In this document: in pieces, positions 4,272 to 7,494 of the stretch | Position numbering within the stretch: position 1 is the stretch's first letter | How the letters are laid out: the number at the start of each line of letters is the position of its first letter | Assembly (NCBI GenBank): GCA_012962595.1 | Contig: DTXE01000007.1 | Coordinates: 1 to 7,494 of the forward strand | Direction: 5' to 3' | Length of the DNA stretch: 7,494 nt | Source of the DNA: Syntrophaceae bacterium | GTDB taxonomy: Bacteria; Desulfobacterota; DTXE01 | The notes under the pieces: model-generated | The model's input: the letters and a program-made list of their open reading frames with translations, nothing else | What the model was told of the DNA's origin: nothing | Database searches by the model: none | Translations under genes and position numbers: made by a program

Positions 4272-6567
4272 ATACCACAACATTCTAGATCTGATAGGCA
4301 ATACACCCATAGTGGAGATTAACCGATTAAATCCTAATAAGAAGGTGAAAATTTTTGCAAAGCTTGAGTCATATAATCCTGGAGGTTCGGTAAAAGATAG
4401 GATCGCCTTGACCATGATTGAGAAGGCCGAAGAAGAAGGCCACCTAACAAGAGAGAAGACTGTTATTGAGGCCACCAGTGGGAATACCGGAATTGGCTTG
4501 GCATTAGTATGTGCTGTGAAAGGCTACAAGCTACTTTTAACCATGCCTGAATCGGTAAGTATGGAAAGAAAGAAGATACTTCAGGCCCTGGGGGCAGATA
4601 TTCTTCTTACACCTGCCCGTCTAGGAACTGACGGGGCCATAGAAGAGGCCTACAAGCTAGCTAGGGAAAATAAACAATATTTCCTTACCGATCAATTTAA
4701 CAATCCCCATAACATGCTGGCTCATTACCATGGTACCGCGGAAGAAATCTGGAAGCAGACCGAAGGTAGGGTGACTATGGTAGTTGCCACCATGGGTACT
4801 ACCGGGACACTCATGGGTATTTCCAAGCGTCTTAAGGAATATAACCCACATATAAGAGTTATAGGGGTGGAGCCTTATTTGGGGCATAAGATACAAGGCT
4901 TGAAAAATATGAAGGAATCCTACAGGCCTGGTATCTTCGATAAAACACGATTGGATGAGAAAATTAACATAGATGATGAAGATGCATTTGACATGGCCAG
5001 AAAGTTGGCCCAAGAGGAAGGCCTTTTTGTAGGTATGAGTTCCGGGGCTGCTATGGCTGTAGCAGGCCAAAAGGCTAAAGAACTTCATTCGGGAGTGATA
5101 GTGGTAATCTTCCCTGATGGAGGTGAGCGATATCTAAGCACCCCTCTCTTCTCAGAAAAGGCAATGCCAGAATTAAGGTTCTATAATACATTAACAAGGC
5201 AGAAGGAGCCCTTTATGCCCCTTGTGGAAGGAAAGGTTTCCATGTATTCCTGTGGACCTACAGTTCATGAAAAACCTCACTTGGGGAATTTGAGGCGATT
5301 TGTGGTTGCAGATCTTATCAAACGCTACCTTGAATATAAGGGCTATGAAGTTACTCATATTATGAATATTACTGATATAGATGATAAGACTATAAGAGGG
5401 GCTGAAGAGGCAGGGATGGAATTGAAGGCCTTTACCAAAAGATATACCGAAGAGTTTCTCAACAATATAGATGTCTTAAGAATAAAACCTGCCACCATCT
5501 ATCCTAAAGCCAGCGAGCACATAGAAGACATGCTAGCTATTACCAGGAAATTGTTAGAAAAGGGTTATGCTTACGAAAAGTTACACTCTGTATATTTTGA
5601 TATATCGAGATTCAAAAATTACGGAAACTTGTCTAAGATTAATCTAGGCAAAATAAGAGTAGGCAGTACTGTGGACCTAGATAGCTATGAAAAGGATAAC
5701 CCCAGGGATTTCACATTGCTTAAACGATCAAGTCTCTCTGAACTCAAAAAAGGAATCTACTATACCACAGAATGGGGGAATATTAGACCTGGATGGCATA
5801 TCGAGTGTGCTGCTATGTCTATGAAATATTTAGGACAAAGCTTTGACATCCATACCAGCGGAACTGATCTGATCTTCCCCCATCATGAAAATGAGATTGC
5901 CATATGTGAGGCAGTAACTGGAAAGCGTCTTGTAAACTACTGGCTGCACAGTGAGTTAGTCCTAGTGGATGGTAAAAAGATGTCAAGATCATTGGGTAAC
6001 TATTATACCTTGGAAGACCTGCTAAACAGGGGATATGAGGGAAGAGAAGTCAGATACTGGTTGCTTGGTACCCATTATCGAAAGCCCTTGAATTTCTCCT
6101 TTGAGGCATTGGATGAAGCAAGGAGATCCCTAAGGAGGTTAGACGAATTCATAGCCAAAATAAAACATATGGTTCCTGGTGAAACCAATCCAGAGATAGA
6201 TCAGCTTATTTACCAGACAAAACAAGATTTTTCAAAAGGTATGGATGAGGATCTAAATGTATCAGTGGCTCTGGCATCTCTATTCCATCTCATAAAAGGG
6301 ATTAATCCATTCATTTCTAAAGGCCGTTTGGACCACAAGAACATTGGCCGCATTTTGAGTGCCCTCAAAAGATTTGATTCGGTTTTACAGGTAATGATAT
6401 TTGAGGATGTGGATGTGGATGACGAGACCAAGAGGCTTATTCAAGAAAGAAATCTTGCCAGAAAACAGAAAAAATGGGATGTAGCCGACCAAATACGTGA
6501 GGAATTGCTGAAGAGGGGCATCATAGTTGGGGATACAAAGGAAGGTTCTTGGTGGAGAAAGATTTAA
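4264..6567 (+). CDS. cysK-cysS: Fused cysteine synthase-cysteinyl-tRNA synthetase
   Basis: One 767-aa frame encodes two whole enzymes. Residues 1-297 are a PLP-dependent cysteine synthase: PLP lysine K44 in PGGSVKDR, the substrate loop ATSGNTG (70-76), the phosphate loop GTTGT (178-182, CysM-type rather than GTGGT), GHKIQGLKNM (207-216), S259-S260-G and PDGGERYLST (284-293). Residues 302-767 are a class I cysteinyl-tRNA synthetase: C330 in YSCGPTV, HLGN (339-342, the HIGH motif), C515 in WHIECAAM, H540 and E544 in PHHENE as the other zinc ligands, KMSRS (572-576), and the helical anticodon domain ending DTKEGSWWRK. At 466 aa the synthetase half equals a free CysRS. Almost no linker separates the halves. 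The first could make cysteine from O-acetyl- or O-phosphoserine plus sulfide (donor undetermined), and the second loads it on tRNA(Cys). The start overlaps the miaA stop by 8 nt, with only AGAGAG as ribosome binding site. All catalytic residues seen are intact. Confidence 0.95.
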   Translation: MGKYHNILDLIGNTPIVEINRLNPNKKVKIFAKLESYNPGGSVKDRIALTMIEKAEEEGHLTREKTVIEATSGNTGIGLALVCAVKGYKLLLTMPESVSMERKKILQALGADILLTPARLGTDGAIEEAYKLARENKQYFLTDQFNNPHNMLAHYHGTAEEIWKQTEGRVTMVVATMGTTGTLMGISKRLKEYNPHIRVIGVEPYLGHKIQGLKNMKESYRPGIFDKTRLDEKINIDDEDAFDMARKLAQEEGLFVGMSSGAAMAVAGQKAKELHSGVIVVIFPDGGERYLSTPLFSEKAMPELRFYNTLTRQKEPFMPLVEGKVSMYSCGPTVHEKPHLGNLRRFVVADLIKRYLEYKGYEVTHIMNITDIDDKTIRGAEEAGMELKAFTKRYTEEFLNNIDVLRIKPATIYPKASEHIEDMLAITRKLLEKGYAYEKLHSVYFDISRFKNYGNLSKINLGKIRVGSTVDLDSYEKDNPRDFTLLKRSSLSELKKGIYYTTEWGNIRPGWHIECAAMSMKYLGQSFDIHTSGTDLIFPHHENEIAICEAVTGKRLVNYWLHSELVLVDGKKMSRSLGNYYTLEDLLNRGYEGREVRYWLLGTHYRKPLNFSFEALDEARRSLRRLDEFIAKIKHMVPGETNPEIDQLIYQTKQDFSKGMDEDLNVSVALASLFHLIKGINPFISKGRLDHKNIGRILSALKRFDSVLQVMIFEDVDVDDETKRLIQERNLARKQKKWDVADQIREELLKRGIIVGDTKEGSWWRKI

Positions 6568-7258
6568 GCATCCTTCTAAAGTCTTTTAAGGATCCTTGAA
6601 AGGTGGTGGTATACCTCTTCCCTTCCAAATTTTGGATAAAATCGGTAACTAAGAATGTTCTGATCCCAATACTAAGAGCATGAAGATCGTTCTTTATATC
6701 ATCCCCCACCATAAGACACTGGTGTGCTTTTACATCCAAAGTATTGAGGATTTCCTGGTAATACCCCACATGGGGCTTACAAAAATGCATCACCTCGTAA
6801 GAGGTTATCAGGACATACTGGAACTCCGAAATTCCTGCCCAGTTAAGCCGGTTCATCATAGCGCTTAAAGGAAAAATGGGATTTGTGGCAATTGCCACCT
6901 TATATCCTTGATTAAAGGCCTCTTCCATAATATCTTTAGCTTCGGGAACCCTTTTGGCAAAGACCTTAAGTTTGTCAAAATCATGGGCATAAAATTGATC
7001 GAAGATGGGCTTAAGTACACTCAAGGGATGGCCTAACCTTTTCACCAGACTTTCAAAAAAAACTCCTTGATTAGTTTTACTTGGGTCTTGATTGTCAACC
7101 ATCTCTCTTGTGGAAGTAAGCACCTGTTGTATAAACCAATCTCTAGAAAATAGATGGTCAAATCTGGCAGCCAATGCGTATAAAAATTCAGGAATAAATC
7201 TATCCATGTTGTTCTCAAGCAACGTATTATCTAAGTCAAAAAGCAGTGTAGTTATCAT
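6521..7258 (-). CDS. HAD-superfamily (subfamily IA-like) hydrolase
   Basis: This 245-aa cytosolic protein is a probable small-metabolite phosphatase. All four HAD motifs are present: motif I FDLDNT with nucleophile D8 and acid/base D10, motif II T125 in AIATN, motif III K161 in CKPHVGYY, and motif IV GDD with D186, D187 and D191. The region from about 15 to 100 between motifs I and II is the alpha-helical C1 cap of subfamily I, and the post-motif segment ALSIGIRTFLVTD fits the family (phosphoglycolate phosphatase and YjjG relatives). The substrate cannot be told from sequence. The ATG at 7256-7258 lies six codons before motif I as usual; a GAGAG about 10 nt upstream is a modest ribosome binding site. 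It converges on the CysK-CysRS gene and shares its last 47 bp with it, the final codons LYPQL lying inside that gene's C-terminal codons. Confidence 0.9.
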   Translation of the reverse strand: MITTLLFDLDNTLLENNMDRFIPEFLYALAARFDHLFSRDWFIQQVLTSTREMVDNQDPSKTNQGVFFESLVKRLGHPLSVLKPIFDQFYAHDFDKLKVFAKRVPEAKDIMEEAFNQGYKVAIATNPIFPLSAMMNRLNWAGISEFQYVLITSYEVMHFCKPHVGYYQEILNTLDVKAHQCLMVGDDIKNDLHALSIGIRTFLVTDFIQNLEGKRYTTTFQGSLKDFRRMLKSFSTKNLPLYPQL

Positions 7259-7494
7259 GGAATTAGCTCTCTATGTCAGGTGAAACCCTCCTAGCCTTCA
7301 GTCACAAAGAAATATGCCCTTCAAAATTAAATAATAAAAAGATTATTCCTGAAAAATGGTGGAAAAAGGCAATAAAAAGAGATAGACTTCTGATTTTTTA
7401 GTTATATCAAAATCAGGAACAACAGTAGAAACCTTTGCTATTTACAAATATATACTCTCTTTGCAACCTAACCCAGATTTCTATACCTTTATCA
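7259..7494. other. AT-rich right edge without a supported gene
   Basis: These 236 bp lie upstream of the HAD gene. They hold its leader, A-rich tracts (about 7325-7385) and a stem-loop (7388-7418). On the minus strand an open frame of 26 codons enters from the right edge (7493) and stops at TGA 7413-7415. It could be the tail of a gene beyond the window, but a run of this length is expected by chance. No tRNA, riboswitch or clear promoter was recognised. Confidence 0.5.
7388..7418. repeat. Stem-loop, possibly at the end of a gene beyond the window
   Basis: CTGATTTT (7390-7397) and AAAATCAG (7409-7416) are perfect reverse complements around an 11-nt loop, extended by two more pairs (one G-U type). 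No U-run directly follows on either strand (on the minus strand a CTCTTTTT comes about 10 nt later), so terminator function is doubtful. It overlaps the stop of the short minus-strand open frame at 7413-7415. Confidence 0.3.

Noticed and set aside
4657..5088. Minus-strand open frame of 143 codons opposite the cysteine synthase half
   Set aside because: The plus-strand frame here carries GTTGT, GHKIQG and SSG motifs; the antisense product has no recognisable family or start signal.
6570..6593. ATCCTT/AAGGAT hairpin just after the CysRS stop as a terminator
   Set aside because: Only 6 bp with a 12-nt loop and no T-run after it; it lies in HAD coding sequence, so the match may be chance.
6680..6868. 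Plus-strand open frame opposite the HAD gene
   Set aside because: It is a shadow of the HAD motif III-IV region on the minus strand, short and without a start signal.
7413..7493. Minus-strand partial gene entering from the right edge
   Set aside because: Twenty-six open codons are not significant in AT-rich DNA and show no family resemblance; noted only as a possibility.

Overview
The window looks like a piece of a bacterial chromosome of moderate to low GC with seven genes, all but one complete. Bacterial MiaA, bacterial CysRS, Ndk and sigma70-like promoters place it in Bacteria. A short stand-alone HsdR-N-like protein, a solo Lrp-type effector domain and a DUF5714-like cysteine-rich protein in one neighbourhood suggest Desulfobacterota (former Deltaproteobacteria) or a related anaerobic lineage. 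That placement is inference from family distribution; no rRNA or marker set is present. I see no tRNA, rRNA, CRISPR array, transposase or phage gene.

Layout. The left edge (1-203, minus) holds the first 67 codons of nucleoside diphosphate kinase. Reading right, a CDP-alcohol phosphatidyltransferase (369-965) and an HsdR-N/PD-(D/E)xK-like protein (1131-1688) lie on the plus strand, each behind its own credible sigma70 promoter. A cysteine-rich DUF5714-like protein (1712-2716) converges on the latter from the minus strand, with a solo Lrp/AsnC effector domain (2875-3105) upstream of it on the same strand. A divergent intergenic region of about 240 bp follows. It contains an imperfect inverted repeat of 91 bp (3231-3321) with arms built from TGAC heptamers, abutting a 10-bp palindrome.

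The most notable unit is a two-gene plus-strand operon. miaA (3345-4271) overlaps by 8 nt a 767-codon gene (4264-6567) in which a complete cysteine synthase is fused in frame, almost without linker, to a complete cysteinyl-tRNA synthetase. One polypeptide could thus make cysteine and load it on tRNA(Cys), and the upstream MiaA probably modifies A37 of the same tRNA. A HAD-superfamily phosphatase (6521-7258, minus) converges on this gene with a 47-nt overlap of the 3' coding ends. The last 236 bp hold no gene I can support, only an AT-rich stretch with one stem-loop.

The best candidates for a second look are the CysK-CysRS fusion, the heptad inverted repeat in front of its operon, the DUF5714-like protein with an added N-terminal thioredoxin-like segment, and the HsdR-N protein that has lost its nuclease residues.
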